NCBI GenBank assembly: GCA_022561735.1
Contig: JADFQR010000119.1
Location: 1-5,112, forward strand
DNA from: Chloroflexota bacterium
Lineage (GTDB): Bacteria > Chloroflexota > Dehalococcoidia > UBA1151
Length of the DNA: 5,112 nt
Direction of reading: 5' to 3'
In this document: one piece after another, positions 4,932 to 5,112 of the stretch
How positions within the stretch are numbered: the first letter of the stretch is position 1
How the letters are laid out: the number at the start of each line of letters is the position of its first letter
Position numbers and translations under genes: made by a program
The notes under the pieces: generated by a model
The model's input: only the letters and a program-made list of their open reading frames with translations
Databases searched by the model: none
What the model was told of the DNA's origin: nothing

Positions 4932-5112
4932 AGCCTCGATGGCAAGCGAATCATTCTGACGGGCGGCGCGACGGGAATCGGCCGTGCGACGGCGATCAGG
5001 GTCGCCTCGGAAGGCGCGAAAGTGGCCTTCTTCGACGTTAATGACGCGGACGCCGAATCGACGCTGGCTACGATCACTGATGCCGGCGGTGTGGCGCGGT
5101 ACTGGCATGTCG
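4929..5112 (+). CDS. Short-chain dehydrogenase/reductase (SDR), N-terminal part (3' end outside window)
   Basis: This is the start of a classical SDR oxidoreductase using NAD(H) or NADP(H). Sixty-one residues are visible. LDGKRIILTGGATGIGRATAI contains the Rossmann glycine motif TGGATGIG (residues 11-18). VAFFDVND follows, with Asp36 at the end of the second beta strand, the position that usually favours NAD over NADP. The catalytic YxxxK lies beyond the window, so substrate and activity cannot be judged. The frame has no stop to base 5112. It is 64 bp downstream of the isomerase remnant on the same strand. Together they suggest a carbohydrate, polyol or related catabolic operon, though SDRs are too diverse for a firm role. 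Confidence 0.9.
   Translation, partial: MSLDGKRIILTGGATGIGRATAIRVASEGAKVAFFDVNDADAESTLATITDAGGVARYWHV

Overview
The window is GC-rich bacterial chromosome. It holds a purine biosynthesis cluster on the + strand, two histidine biosynthesis genes on the - strand, and the start of a carbohydrate or polyol-type gene pair on the + strand. The family mix (purB-purC-DUF3105-purS, a long-form PurC, TTG starts, and intergenic TTCGAG/CCTCAGG-type palindromic repeats) reminds me of uncultured Chloroflexota such as the SAR202/Dehalococcoidia group. That placement is recall and inference, not proof.

Layout. Positions 1-2457 carry a tightly packed + strand run: the 3' part of purB (adenylosuccinate lyase), purC (SAICAR synthetase), a membrane-anchored DUF3105 protein of unknown function, and purS (small FGAM synthase subunit). 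Gaps are 7, 42 and 11 bp, so the four genes look like one operon. Both purC and purS have TTG as their only credible start codon. No purQ or purL follows purS.

Positions 2458-2815 contain no gene. They hold a tandem array of five 18-bp units arranged as an alternating A/B pattern, plus an inverted copy of the end unit upstream, so the array is bounded by a long imperfect inverted repeat. The purine operon and the his genes converge on it. Positions 2816-4475 on the - strand hold hisB (imidazoleglycerol-phosphate dehydratase) and, upstream of it, a hisC (histidinol-phosphate aminotransferase) that lacks its N-terminal 70 or so residues. The 203-bp hisC-hisB gap contains short tandem repeats and a GC-rich hairpin.

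The most striking feature is near position 4470. The 5'-truncated hisC on the - strand abuts, head to head, a 5'-truncated sugar-phosphate isomerase/epimerase (TIM-barrel, COG1082-like) on the + strand. Both reading frames lose family resemblance within a few bases of each other. This is what one junction of an inversion, or a chimeric assembly join, would look like. Downstream of the isomerase remnant an SDR-family oxidoreductase begins with a good ribosome binding site and runs off the window.

I see no tRNA, rRNA, CRISPR array, transposase or riboswitch. I did not find a convincing new multi-gene system. The notable items are the double-truncation junction, the repeat array between convergent operons, and the DUF3105 gene inside a purine operon.
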